A stretch of 64,000 nucleotides of DNA. Origin: Mucilaginibacter agri (lineage in GTDB: Bacteria > Bacteroidota > Bacteroidia > Sphingobacteriales > Sphingobacteriaceae). The DNA lies in the NCBI RefSeq assembly GCF_009928685.1, contig NZ_WWEO01000045.1:62001-126000 (forward strand). Direction: 5' to 3'. Below, piece after piece: positions 26,193-35,345 of this stretch. Every line of letters begins with the position of its first letter. Position 1 is the stretch's first letter. The notes below the pieces were generated by a model. That model had not been told where the DNA came from. It did not search any database and saw only the letters and a list, made by a program, of their open reading frames with translations. Made by a program: the position numbers and the translations under genes.

Positions 26193-26846
26193 ATGAAAAA
26201 TAAAAAAATGAAAAAAATCCTTGTGTTTGTTCCTGGCATGCTACTGGTATTATTTCTACTAAATTCTTTTGTGCTCAGAGAAAGGCAAGAAGTTCTCAAA
26301 TCTACCGATGGCGGACAGACATGGGAGGACGGTAGCCTAGACCTGGCCGAAATTAAGAAGCCGGTAACTATAGTGCAATCAGGTGGGGTTTTGATTGCTA
26401 CAGGTTCAAAGGGCATCAGGCGTTCGACAGATAATGGCGAACACTGGCAATGGGTAATAAGCGAGGGTGGCGTAGGTATAGCTGTTGAACGGATAGAAGG
26501 TGGATTTGCTGCTATATCTTACAACGCAGAAACCAAATCCAGAAGGATACGCATTTCATTGGATAAAGGAAAAACCTGGCAAGCTATTGATGAAGGCCTT
26601 CAGACTTCTCCATTTATTTCGTCGATTAAACAGATGGGCAAATACTTTATATGTGGTGATACAGATGGAATATTCCGGTCATCCGACATGGGTAAAACGT
26701 GGATGAAAGTTCATCCCGGCGTTGATAAAAACGACTTTGTATTTATACCAATATTAAACAAGCCTGTTAATAAACCTAAAAATGTATTTAGAATATATGC
26801 TTCCGGTGATGTATTGTATGCTGTGGCGGGTAGTGCAGGATGCTGA
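26193..26846 (+). CDS. Exported Asp-box (BNR) repeat protein
   Basis: The protein has 217 aa. MKNKKMKKILVFVPGMLLVLFLL is a signal peptide or membrane anchor (quoted here in outline; hydrophobic core about 8-24). At least four Asp-box motifs of the S-x-D-x-G-x-T-W type follow: STDGGQTW, STDNGEHW, SLDKGKTW and SSDMGKTW. Such repeats form blades of a beta-propeller, and four blades are fewer than the usual six or more, so it may be a fragment or may assemble as an oligomer. Its promoter region is shared with the membrane-bound regulator on the other strand. Function is unknown; sialidase activity is not suggested, because no catalytic residues are seen. Confidence 0.75.
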   Translation: MKNKKMKKILVFVPGMLLVLFLLNSFVLRERQEVLKSTDGGQTWEDGSLDLAEIKKPVTIVQSGGVLIATGSKGIRRSTDNGEHWQWVISEGGVGIAVERIEGGFAAISYNAETKSRRIRISLDKGKTWQAIDEGLQTSPFISSIKQMGKYFICGDTDGIFRSSDMGKTWMKVHPGVDKNDFVFIPILNKPVNKPKNVFRIYASGDVLYAVAGSAGC

Positions 26847-26919
26847 AGTTACTATTTTATAGAAATAGGTTCGTTGGAACATCGGATTTTGTTGTTTAAG
26901 AGATAGTGCCGTTCCTGTT

Positions 26920-27870
26920 TTAATTAAAAGACTGCCTGAATTCCAGTGGCGACAAATTGGTTTTAGTCTTAAACAACTTACTGAATGATTGCGAGTGTTC
27001 GAAGCCCAGAGCATAGGCTACTTCGCTAACTGATAGGTTGGTGGTTGATAGTTTCTCCTTCGCCTTTTCAATTAACTTATCGTGGATGTGCTGCTGTGCA
27101 TTTTGCCCGGTGAGCGAGCGCAGCATATCGCTTAAGTAGCTGGGGGTTAGGTTTAAGTGGTCGGCAAGGTAGGCCACGGTAGGTATTCCCTGGCTTAAAG
27201 ATATTTCATTGTTAAAATAATCGTCCAGCAAAACTTCCAGTTTTTGCAACAGATCGTTACTCACTGCTTTGCGGGTGATAAACTGGCGTTTATAAAAGCG
27301 ATTGGCGTAGTTGAGCAATAGTTCGATTTGGGCAATTACAACATCCTGGCTAAAATCGTCTATCCGGCTATCCAGTTCGGTTTGAATCATTTTAAAAATG
27401 GACATCATGGTTGCCTTTTCATCCTCCGAGAGATGCAAGGTTTCATTAGCCGAATAAGAGAAAAAGCCGTACTGCTTAATGGTTTTGGCCAAAGGATAAC
27501 CCAAAAAGAAGTCGGGGTGAATGAGTAATGCAAATTCTGAGCATACAGCGCCGCCATTTTCATTACTGCCAATCACCTGGCCGGGGGAGGCGAAGAGTAA
27601 ACCACCTTCATCAAAATCATAATAGCCCTGACCATATTTTAGTTTTCCGCTAAGTTTGGGCTTGTAAGATATTTTGTAGAAGCTTAGCACATGGTTAGCA
27701 GGTAGCCCCTCAGCAACAGCCTGATCGCTAATGCCGTGCATAACGCTTATTAAAGGATGTTTAGGCAACGGCAATCCGAAAACACGGAATGCATCCGACA
27801 GCGAGTCGAACTTTAGCGGTGCGGCGATTTCTTTCTTCATCTTCAAAATTAATACAATGATAACCGGCAA
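26920..27870 (-). CDS. AraC-family transcriptional regulator
   Basis: The protein has 316 aa. The N-terminal about 200 residues are a putative ligand-binding cupin-like domain. The C-terminus has the two helix-turn-helix motifs of AraC/XylS, including VAYLADHLNLTPSYLSDMLR and VSEVAYALGFEHSQSFSKLF, with the usual LSPLEFR near the end. It lies 34 bases downstream of an SDR gene on the same strand and is probably its co-transcribed regulator. Confidence 0.87.
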   Translation of the reverse strand: MPVIIVLILKMKKEIAAPLKFDSLSDAFRVFGLPLPKHPLISVMHGISDQAVAEGLPANHVLSFYKISYKPKLSGKLKYGQGYYDFDEGGLLFASPGQVIGSNENGGAVCSEFALLIHPDFFLGYPLAKTIKQYGFFSYSANETLHLSEDEKATMMSIFKMIQTELDSRIDDFSQDVVIAQIELLLNYANRFYKRQFITRKAVSNDLLQKLEVLLDDYFNNEISLSQGIPTVAYLADHLNLTPSYLSDMLRSLTGQNAQQHIHDKLIEKAKEKLSTTNLSVSEVAYALGFEHSQSFSKLFKTKTNLSPLEFRQSFN

Positions 27871-27904
27871 TAGGTTTACTACCGGTCATCATCTGATCAT
27901 CATT

Positions 27905-28750
27905 TTACTTTTCTTCGCCCTGCGCCGAGCTGGAAACAGCGTTCCATTCTTCCCACGAGGCCATCCGCTCCGCATAGGCTGCGCGTGTCCATTCCAGGTT
28001 ATGACTACCTAAATTAAAACGCAACGGCGGGTTCTCCGAATCTACCATTTGAAACAACGCCTGTGGTGTCGCATTGGGGTCCCCGCGTTTCATAGATCTT
28101 AAACTATCAAAAAATTGGTTTTTGTAGTCGGTATAGATGTCCATGCCTTCCGCAAATTTCAAAGACTCAGGGCTACCAAACTCTGTGGCATAAGCACCTG
28201 GCTCTATAATGGTTACCTTAATTCCGAAAGGCTTAATCTCTGCCGCCAGGCTTTCGTGAATTGCCTCGAATGCCCATTTTGAAGATGCATAGTACCCAAT
28301 TACCGGAAGCGTTACGTGCCCAAGGTTGCTGGACGTACCCATTATGTGGCCGTAACCTTGTTGACGGAGAAGCGGCAAAGCAGCTTGTATAACAGCCAAA
28401 GCGCCGAAAATATTGGTGTCGTACATGGCTTTAACATCTTCTGCGCTCGACTCTTCAATAGTACCCACAAGCGAATAGCCAGCGTTGTTAAGCACAATAT
28501 CAAGCTTGCCAAAATGATCGAATGCTTGTTGTACTGATGTTTTTACTTGTTCGGTGTTGGTTACATCGAGTTCGAGCGTTAAAACGTTATCGCCGTATTT
28601 TTCGCCGAGCTCGGCAATGCTGGCCAGATTGCGGGCGGTGGCTGCTACTTTATCGCCGCGCTCAAGCGCAGCCTCGGTCCAAACGCGGCCGAAACCTCTG
28701 GATGCGCCTGTAATGAACCATACTTTATTAGAATTGCTTTGTTGTGTCAT
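27905..28750 (-). CDS. Short-chain dehydrogenase/reductase
   Basis: The protein has 281 aa from the preferred start at 28750 (MTQQSNSNKVWFITGASRGF); an in-frame ATG 51 bases upstream is less likely because the extra residues do not match the family. It shows the cofactor loop TGASRGFG, the NNAG motif in VLNNAGYSLVG, catalytic Ser in GTSSNLGHV and YYASK. The fold is a classical SDR, probably NADP(H)-linked because of the Arg after the second strand. It stands between two AraC regulators; substrate unknown. Confidence 0.86.
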   Translation of the reverse strand: MTQQSNSNKVWFITGASRGFGRVWTEAALERGDKVAATARNLASIAELGEKYGDNVLTLELDVTNTEQVKTSVQQAFDHFGKLDIVLNNAGYSLVGTIEESSAEDVKAMYDTNIFGALAVIQAALPLLRQQGYGHIMGTSSNLGHVTLPVIGYYASSKWAFEAIHESLAAEIKPFGIKVTIIEPGAYATEFGSPESLKFAEGMDIYTDYKNQFFDSLRSMKRGDPNATPQALFQMVDSENPPLRFNLGSHNLEWTRAAYAERMASWEEWNAVSSSAQGEEK

Positions 28751-28848
28751 CGTCTGATAATTAAATTTGATATAACAAAGGTCGGCGAACGATGGCGCCA
28801 ACTTGTAGCCTAAATGAGGGCTTTTGTAGCCGAAACGAGGGTGGGCGG

Positions 28849-29706
28849 TTAAGCCGGGTTATTTCTTTTCAAAAATGCCTTCTTAAACTCCAAAGGTCCC
28901 TGACCGGTTGACTGCTTAAACAATTTGTTAAAATACGATAGGCTTTGAAAGCCAACGCTGTAGCAAGTTTCAGATACGGTATTGTCCTGCAACAAAAGGG
29001 TTTTGGCCTGATTTATCCGATATTGATTAACAAAGTCGGTAAAAGTCATGGCGGTTTGGCGTTTAAAATACCTGCAAAATGCTGCGGTGCTTAAACCCAC
29101 CTTATCGGCAATGGCATTAACATCAGCCGTTTCGTGATAATGTTGGTGAATATAGTTATAGATGTTGCCCATCCGCAGTTTATCATTAAGATAGAGTTTT
29201 ACGCTGGTATCTTCCTGGTTCAATTGTTCAAACTCATGGCTTTGCGATAGGAGTTGAAAAACCTCCATTAAGCTAAGCAGGCGTTTAAACCCATCTAATT
29301 TCGGTATCTGTTTTAACATTTCGGCGGCCTTAGCTTTAGTCTCTCCGCTAAATGAAATACCATAAGTAGCCCGCTTGAAAAGTTGCTGTATGCCGGTAAA
29401 TTCGGCTATGGGCTCAGATTGATCTTTAAAGAAATGCTCCTTTACCTGCACCACAATCTGGTGATAGTCGGTCATTAACCCATAATCGAAATTAAGATGG
29501 GGGATGTTGGGGCCTATCAGTACCAAATCGCTTTCCATAAAACTGGAAATATGCTGCCCCACATGGCGTATTCCTGCTAAGCCTTCAATGTAAATTAATT
29601 CGTACTCCGGGTGGTAATGCCAGTAAAAATAGTTTCGCAAACTTGGCGAAAATATCCGGAACGAGTGCCCAGGTTCAATCACGACATCTTCTTTCTGAAT
29701 TTTCAT
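28849..29706 (-). CDS. AraC-family regulator with N-terminal cupin
   Basis: The protein has 285 aa. The N-terminus contains YFYWHYHPEYELIYIEG, a cupin strand with a His-x-His pattern. The C-terminal AraC domain has VNAIADKVGLSTAAFCRYF and VSETCYSVGFQSLSYFNKLF, ending in GPLEFKK. It is divergent from the PhyH-type dioxygenase gene with 142 bases between, which makes that gene its most likely target. The SDR upstream of it ends in a separate unit. Confidence 0.87.
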   Translation of the reverse strand: MKIQKEDVVIEPGHSFRIFSPSLRNYFYWHYHPEYELIYIEGLAGIRHVGQHISSFMESDLVLIGPNIPHLNFDYGLMTDYHQIVVQVKEHFFKDQSEPIAEFTGIQQLFKRATYGISFSGETKAKAAEMLKQIPKLDGFKRLLSLMEVFQLLSQSHEFEQLNQEDTSVKLYLNDKLRMGNIYNYIHQHYHETADVNAIADKVGLSTAAFCRYFKRQTAMTFTDFVNQYRINQAKTLLLQDNTVSETCYSVGFQSLSYFNKLFKQSTGQGPLEFKKAFLKRNNPA

Positions 29707-29848
29707 TTTGTGCTTTTAAAATACCAATATACTAATGATAAAATAACTAAGTGGTCAATGCAGAGCAAAAAATGATCATTTGAGAAATATGTAACCCTCT
29801 TTTGTCCCGCTACTTTTGTTTCTATAAATAGTTGTAAACAGATATAAT

Positions 29849-30811
29849 ATGGAAACAGCAACCATGGCAACCGGCGTAAATACCGGGCACAAAGAAATTC
29901 CGGGCAACCCCTCAACAGCAACCAGCAGCAGGCTTAAGTTAAGCGACCGCAGCAATGGGCAACCGCTTAAAGTGCTATCAGAAGATGATTGGAAGTTTTG
30001 GATAGAGAATGGCTACGTAATAATTAAAAACGCCGTTCCGCGCGAGCATGCATTGAAAACCGCAGCTTTCCTTTGGGAATTTGAAGGCAAGAATCCAAAC
30101 GATCCTGACACCTGGTATACCTCGCCCTTGTCGGAAATGAAGATGAAAGAATTGACCAACACTGGTATGGTAGAGGTATACAATAATCAACTATTATGGG
30201 ATAATCGCCAGAATCAGCGGGTACATGACGCCTTTGCCGATATTTGGGGAACCGAAAAGCTATGGGTTACTATTGACCGTGCAAATCTTAATTTTCCGAT
30301 TCGACCGGGCTTCGAATACAAAGGTTTTATCCATTGGGATTATGACCCTGAAACCAAACCACAAAACGTACAGGGCGTATTGGCTCTTGCCGATCAAACC
30401 GACGAGAATATGGGTGGATTTCAATGTATCCCGGAATTGTTTCGTACCTATGATACCTGGAAATTGACGCAGCCCGACGACAGGGACCATTTTAAACCAG
30501 ATACAACCGGTTTTACACCAACCAAAGTAAAAATGGAGGCAGGAGATCTGCTTATTTTCAACAGCTCCCAACCGCATGGTATACGGGCGAACAACAGCGT
30601 TGACAAAGTAAGGATAGCCCAATATATATCTATGATGCCTGCTGATGAGGACAACGAAGACATGCGCCAATGGAGGATAACCTCGTGGAAAGAACGTCGT
30701 TCGCCCGAGGGTTACGCTTTCCCCGGAGACCCATTGCAAAGAGAACAAAAGTATCCAGTTGCGGAGCTTTCACTGTTGGGGAAAAAGATATTGGGATTGG
30801 AGAAATGGTAG
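29849..30811 (+). CDS. Phytanoyl-CoA dioxygenase (PhyH) family protein
   Basis: An Fe(II)/2-oxoglutarate-dependent oxygenase of 320 aa. The metal triad is visible as HWD (His162 and Asp164) and a distal His243 in QPHGIR, and the Arg in KVRIAQYI is the likely 2-oxoglutarate-binding residue. GGFQCIPELF and GDLLIFNS are typical core strands. The family hydroxylates diverse small molecules; the substrate here is unknown. It is preceded by a divergent AraC regulator, suggesting inducible expression, and followed by a palindromic repeat. Confidence 0.87.
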   Translation: METATMATGVNTGHKEIPGNPSTATSSRLKLSDRSNGQPLKVLSEDDWKFWIENGYVIIKNAVPREHALKTAAFLWEFEGKNPNDPDTWYTSPLSEMKMKELTNTGMVEVYNNQLLWDNRQNQRVHDAFADIWGTEKLWVTIDRANLNFPIRPGFEYKGFIHWDYDPETKPQNVQGVLALADQTDENMGGFQCIPELFRTYDTWKLTQPDDRDHFKPDTTGFTPTKVKMEAGDLLIFNSSQPHGIRANNSVDKVRIAQYISMMPADEDNEDMRQWRITSWKERRSPEGYAFPGDPLQREQKYPVAELSLLGKKILGLEKW

Positions 30812-30829
30812 GTGTCGGACTCTCGAAAG

Positions 30830-30933
30830 TTGTCATTTCGAAAGAGGTACGACTGAGAAATCTTCTGCAACCCACAGATTTCTGCCATTGGTTATCATAA
30901 CGCAGAAGATTTCTCCTATCGTCGAAACGACAA
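30830..30933. repeat. Dispersed palindromic repeat, family B, copy 1
   Basis: Outer ends TTGTCATTTCGA and TCGAAACGACAA are nearly complementary, and inside them GAGAAATCTTCTGC (30855-30868) pairs exactly with 30902-30915. A T-run follows, so it may also act as a terminator between the PhyH and glucosidase genes. A related copy is at 53608-53699. Confidence 0.75.
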
Positions 30934-30953
30934 TTTTTTTAATAAATTTATAA

Positions 30954-33554
30954 CTACTCATCCATCTCTAACAACAAATTAGCCAGCAAGGCAGTCCAAC
31001 CGGTTTGGTGCGATGCGCCGAGCCCCTGGCCGGTATCGCCGTGGAAGAATTCGTAAAACAGATGATGTTCCTTAAAGTGCTCGGTCGACCATTGGGCGTG
31101 TTCGGCAGTATGGTACTGATACGCCCCCTTGTCGTTTCTTTCAAACATTTTCAACAGCCTTTTGGTGAGCTCGTTGGCAATTTGTTTAAGCGTTAGCTTT
31201 TTGCCAGATCCTACCGGGAATTCGTGGGTGTAAGAGTCGCCGTAGTATTCGTGGTATTTTCGCAACGAATTAATGATCAGGTAATTTATAGGCAACCAAA
31301 TAGGGCCCCGCCAGTTAGAGTTGCCGCCAAACATAGCGCTCGAACTTTCTCCGGGCTCGTACTGGATGCGATATTCTGTACCCTGATAGCCAAATACAAA
31401 AGGCTTATCTTCATAGCATTTTGATAGGGATCGGATGCCATAATCTGATAAAAACTCGTCTTCATCCAGCAAGCGTTTCAGCAGATGGTCGAGGCGGTCG
31501 CCAACCATAATGGCAAATAAATAATTGCCATCCTTATTCTTGTGTTCTATGTCCGAAATAACTCGTGTCAGGTCCGGTCGGGTAAGCCGGATACTTTCCA
31601 ATCGGCTGTTAAATTCGCGCAGTTTCGCAAAGATGTCGGCAGGCATTATTTCAATTGCCAATAACGGGATAATGCCCACCAATGAGCGGATCTTTAACCG
31701 CTGGGTGGTGCCATTCTCAAACTGAATGGCATCGTAATAAAAGCCATCCTCATCATCCCATAAAGAGATATCGCTTTTACCAATGCGCTGCATGGCCCAG
31801 CCAATGTTTAAAAAGTGACGGAAAAACTTGGCGGCCGATTCTTCGTAAGCGGTATTATGTTGCGCCAGTTCTAACGAAATCCGCAGCATATTAATAGAGT
31901 ACATCGCCATCCAGCTGGTAGCGTCGGCTTGCTGCAACTTTTTGATACCTTGGGGCATTTGATTACGGTCGAAAACGCCAATGTTATCCAGGCCAAGAAA
32001 TCCGCCCTCAAAAATATCGGTGCCGTTGGCATCCTTTTGATTTACCCACCAGGTAAAGTTCATCAATAGTTTTTGGAAAGCCCGTTCCAGAAAGTCCCAA
32101 TCAGCAACCCCGGTTTTCTTTCGGTCGGCTTCAAAAACATACCAAACGCTCCAGGCATGTACGGGTGGGTTTACATCACTAAAATTCCACTCGTAGGCCG
32201 GGATCTGCCCATTAGGATGCATATAGTATTCGCGTAGCACCACCAATAATTGTTGTTTGGCAAACTCCTGATCTATATGGATAAACGATGCCGCATGGAA
32301 GGCCAGGTCCCAGGCTGCAAACCAGGGGTATTCCCACTTGTCGGGCATCGAAATTATGTTGCGGCAGGTGAGGTGCTGCCAATCAAAGTTGCGTTTAAAA
32401 TTGCGGTTAGGGGCTTCTTCGTGTGGTTCGCCAAAAAGCCATTTAAATACGTCGAAATAATAAAATTGCTTCGTCCATAATAATCCGCCTAAGGAACTTC
32501 TCAGTAATTGTTGCCGATCTTTAGATAAATTTTCGGGCGTTAGTTTGTCGTAATAGTCATTAGTTTCTGCCTTACGGTTCGCAAATACACTATCAAAATC
32601 TTCCCAGGGGTCTTCTAACTCTACTCTGCTTAACCTTATTTTAAATGTTTGAGAACTGCCCGCTGCTATATCTGCTTTTAGCCATATGGCGGCTTTGGTG
32701 CCATTTTTTTCGGGATTGATGGTTTTTTGATTGTTTACCACGTAGTTGTTGATACCATCCTTTACAAAAGGTGTATCATTTGGCTTATGGAAGATTCGCT
32801 GGCTATTGGTTTCATTTTCGCAAAAAAGTTGTTCGCCATCTTCGTGGTAAAAATGAAAGCTTCCATTTCGAGACGAACTGGTGTGGATACAGTTGTCGGA
32901 GATTGACATCATCTCGGGTTTGGTGAACCGAAGGTTATGCCTCCAGAAGTTACGGAACCACACATGCGGAAGTACATGTATTGTAGCCTCTTCGGGCCCG
33001 CGGTTGTAAACCGTAATTTTCATTAAAATATCCTTGATCCCCGCCTTTGCATACTCTATATAGCAATCAAAATAGCGGTTGTCTTTAAATATATTGGTAT
33101 CCAGCAGCTCAAATTCGGGGCTTAGCCTGTCGCGTTTATTCTTTTGCAGCAGATCCATATACGGATACGCCTCCTGCGGATATTTGTATAGAAATTTGCA
33201 ATACGAATGCGTGGGAGATGAGTCGAGATGAAAATAAAGTTCCTTTACATCTTCGCCGTGGTTACCCTCGCCATTGGTTAAACCGTAAAGCCTTTCTTTT
33301 ATTATGGGGTCTTTGCCGTTCCAAAAAGCAGGGGCAAGGCATAAAACCTGTTCAGTATCGCAAAACCCACCGATGCCTTCTTCGCCCCAACGGTATGCGT
33401 AGCTGCGGGCCAGGTCGTGGTTAATAAAACTCCAGGCATTTCCGTTCTGGCTGTAGTCTTCCCGTACCGTTCCCCACTGACGTTCAGAAAGATAAGGGCC
33501 CCACCATTTCCAGTTTTTTCCTTTATATGAATCTGAAAGCCTGTTTTCTTCCAT
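30954..33554 (-). CDS. GH63-like glucosidase (MGH1-like family)
   Basis: The protein has 866 aa and no signal peptide, so it is presumably cytoplasmic. Segments such as WKWWGPYLSERQWGTVRED, GFCDTEQVLCLAPAFWNG, EYPWFAAWDLAFHAASF and GGNSNWRGPIWLPINYLI match the large family of GH63-like (alpha/alpha)6 barrel glucosidases. WDLAFH and the late NSNWRGPIW region are the usual places of the catalytic acids. Bacterial members act on glucosylglycerate, mannosylglycerate or alpha-glucosides; I cannot decide which. It ends at a palindromic repeat and is transcribed alone. Confidence 0.85.
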   Translation of the reverse strand: MEENRLSDSYKGKNWKWWGPYLSERQWGTVREDYSQNGNAWSFINHDLARSYAYRWGEEGIGGFCDTEQVLCLAPAFWNGKDPIIKERLYGLTNGEGNHGEDVKELYFHLDSSPTHSYCKFLYKYPQEAYPYMDLLQKNKRDRLSPEFELLDTNIFKDNRYFDCYIEYAKAGIKDILMKITVYNRGPEEATIHVLPHVWFRNFWRHNLRFTKPEMMSISDNCIHTSSSRNGSFHFYHEDGEQLFCENETNSQRIFHKPNDTPFVKDGINNYVVNNQKTINPEKNGTKAAIWLKADIAAGSSQTFKIRLSRVELEDPWEDFDSVFANRKAETNDYYDKLTPENLSKDRQQLLRSSLGGLLWTKQFYYFDVFKWLFGEPHEEAPNRNFKRNFDWQHLTCRNIISMPDKWEYPWFAAWDLAFHAASFIHIDQEFAKQQLLVVLREYYMHPNGQIPAYEWNFSDVNPPVHAWSVWYVFEADRKKTGVADWDFLERAFQKLLMNFTWWVNQKDANGTDIFEGGFLGLDNIGVFDRNQMPQGIKKLQQADATSWMAMYSINMLRISLELAQHNTAYEESAAKFFRHFLNIGWAMQRIGKSDISLWDDEDGFYYDAIQFENGTTQRLKIRSLVGIIPLLAIEIMPADIFAKLREFNSRLESIRLTRPDLTRVISDIEHKNKDGNYLFAIMVGDRLDHLLKRLLDEDEFLSDYGIRSLSKCYEDKPFVFGYQGTEYRIQYEPGESSSAMFGGNSNWRGPIWLPINYLIINSLRKYHEYYGDSYTHEFPVGSGKKLTLKQIANELTKRLLKMFERNDKGAYQYHTAEHAQWSTEHFKEHHLFYEFFHGDTGQGLGASHQTGWTALLANLLLEMDE

Positions 33555-33972
33555 AAAATTGTTAGTAAATAATTACGTAATTGCAAGAAGAGGCGATTTT
33601 TTAGAGACATCTTCTGAATTATTTACAAAAGATAGAAAAGATCTAAACTAAATTGAGAATTTTATTTAAATAGTTTGAATTTGTTGCAAAATTCATGTTT
33701 TGTTAATCAGAATGTTGATTTAAATATTTAAATAGATGATTTTGAGCGGTGTTTTCGTCACGTGGTCCGATAATTCGCAAAATTGGAGATCGAGGGAGAG
33801 GAATTTGTTTGACTTTATAAAGATTTGTTGGGAAATATTTCCGTAACGATGAGGTTGCTTTATGAGCAGTGGTGATTTTCTTCTTCGGTAGACAAAGTCT
33901 ACCAACATTTTAGTCCGAAGTTAGAAACTTCGGACAGCGAGATGATTTAAAAAGAGGGATTCGACTTCTGAC
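33555..33972. other. Intergenic region with two perfect hairpins
   Basis: These 418 AT-rich bases upstream of the glucosidase gene hold its promoter. I see no coding frame. The right end carries two neighbouring perfect palindromes, listed separately. Confidence 0.5.
33887..33935. repeat. Pair of adjacent perfect palindromes
   Basis: GGTAGAC/GTCTACC with loop AAA (33887-33903) is followed ten bases later by GTCCGAAGTT/AACTTCGGAC with loop AGA (33913-33935). It lies just downstream of the DHFR-like gene, so it may terminate it or be a dispersed repeat unit. Confidence 0.7.
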
Positions 33973-34542
33973 TTATGCCGGCAGATATTTGATAAGCAGT
34001 TTTCCACTTTTATAAGCGGTCGAACTCTCCAATTTTAAAACTGTTTTATCTTTAAAAATGGAGAGCCCCTTGCCGATTGCCACTGGCGCCTGGAAAATAT
34101 AATATTCGTCTACAAGATTCTGACTAACCAACGAACTTACAAACTCGGCACCGCCATACACCATAATGTCCTTGCCCGGTTGTTTTTTTAGTTCTTGTAC
34201 TACGGTAGCCAAATCGCCATTTTCCACTTTTAGGTTTCTACCTTTAATATCAGTTTCGGTACGGCTGAATACGATTTTGTGCAGGTTAACCATAAGCTTT
34301 GCCAAGGGATATTCTTTGCTGTCGGGCTTGTTGTCTACTACGTTTTCCCAATAATCTACAAACTCGCGGGTCATTTTGCGGCCCATCAAAATGGTATCGC
34401 AACTGTCGGCAAGTTCAATTACTTTTAGGAAACTAGAGTCATCCGGTTCGCCGGTATTAATCCACATCCAATCTAATTCACCGTTAGGCCCTGCTACAAA
34501 GCCATCAAGGCTCATCTGTACTTGTAATTTTAATTTTCTCAT
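33973..34542 (-). CDS. Dihydrofolate reductase-like (RibD C-terminal domain) protein
   Basis: The protein has 189 aa. It begins MRKLKLQVQMSLDGFVAGPN and has DTILMGRKMTREFVDYW and KDIMVYGGAEFVSSLV, the pattern of the DHFR-like/RibD_C reductases. Family members are annotated as dihydrofolate reductase family proteins but are mostly uncharacterised NADPH-dependent reductases, distinct from FolA. It is a single gene near a VOC protein on the same strand. Confidence 0.85.
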   Translation of the reverse strand: MRKLKLQVQMSLDGFVAGPNGELDWMWINTGEPDDSSFLKVIELADSCDTILMGRKMTREFVDYWENVVDNKPDSKEYPLAKLMVNLHKIVFSRTETDIKGRNLKVENGDLATVVQELKKQPGKDIMVYGGAEFVSSLVSQNLVDEYYIFQAPVAIGKGLSIFKDKTVLKLESSTAYKSGKLLIKYLPA

Positions 34543-34673
34543 ACAAATTGGTTTAAGGTGCTGTTACGCGCCATAACAAATATCTGTACATGGTTGATAA
34601 ACCGATGGGTACAATCACGACAAAACAGGAGGTGGTTTGCGTCAAAAAATTAAGACGTGGCTTTATACCTGTA

Positions 34674-35045
34674 TTATTCTTCCCACAGCTCAATGCTATT
34701 ACCTTCCGGATCGAGGATATGCACAAACTTGCCGTAATCATAGGTGGCGATTTCATCTAAAACGGTTACCCCATCCTTTTTTAGCTGTTCAACCAAAGCC
34801 TCTATATTTTCGACGCGGTAATTGATCATGAAGTCTTTTTTCGATGGTTCGAAATACTTGGTGTCTTTGGCAAAAGGGCTCCATACGGTGCTGGCCTCTT
34901 TGTCGGGTTCGTCGAAGCTGCGCCACTTAAACATGGTACCGTACTGCTCAACCGGCAGGCCGAGGTTTTTTGCATACCATTCGTTCATTTTTTTTGGGTC
35001 GTCGCATTTAAAGAAGATGCCACCAAGTCCGGTTACTTTTTTCAT
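34674..35045 (-). CDS. VOC-family (glyoxalase/bleomycin-resistance fold) protein
   Basis: The protein has 123 aa. GLGGIFFKCDDPKKMNEWYAKN at the start and FVHILDPEGNSIELWE at the end are the two beta-alpha-beta-beta-beta halves of a vicinal oxygen chelate protein. The terminal Glu in IELWE is a usual metal ligand. Enzymatic role is unknown. It sits upstream of the DHFR-like gene with a gap of about 130 bases. Confidence 0.85.
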   Translation of the reverse strand: MKKVTGLGGIFFKCDDPKKMNEWYAKNLGLPVEQYGTMFKWRSFDEPDKEASTVWSPFAKDTKYFEPSKKDFMINYRVENIEALVEQLKKDGVTVLDEIATYDYGKFVHILDPEGNSIELWEE

Positions 35046-35345
35046 AAAGGGGTGATTTAAATTAAATACAATTTCAAAAAAAGTTTCAGCATATTCAACG
35101 CTTGCTCTAATAAATTTTAGAAAGATTCCGCTGGAGGTGTTTTGACAGCATTGAATATAAGCATCAATGGAACTTTTTACCGATAATCCTACTTATAAGT
35201 CATAAAAGTGGTGCAAAATATTGTAAAGTAATTTGTTATATAGTTTATGTAAATTGTTTATTATTAAATTATTAAGCTGAATTTTTTTAATAAAAATGAC
35301 TTTTAAATAGGAACATACTGGTGCGTGTGGTGCGCACCACCTGGT
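35046..35345. other. AT-rich intergenic region with a perfect palindrome
   Basis: This 300-base stretch between the VOC and channel genes shows no coding frame. GTGGTGCGCACCAC at 35327-35340 is a perfect 14-bp palindrome five bases beyond the channel gene stop; it lacks a loop and T-run, so it is more like a protein-binding site than a terminator. Confidence 0.5.

Noticed and set aside
29703..29921. Frame between the AraC regulator and the PhyH gene
   Set aside because: It covers the promoter region and the start of the PhyH gene on the other strand; a shadow frame.
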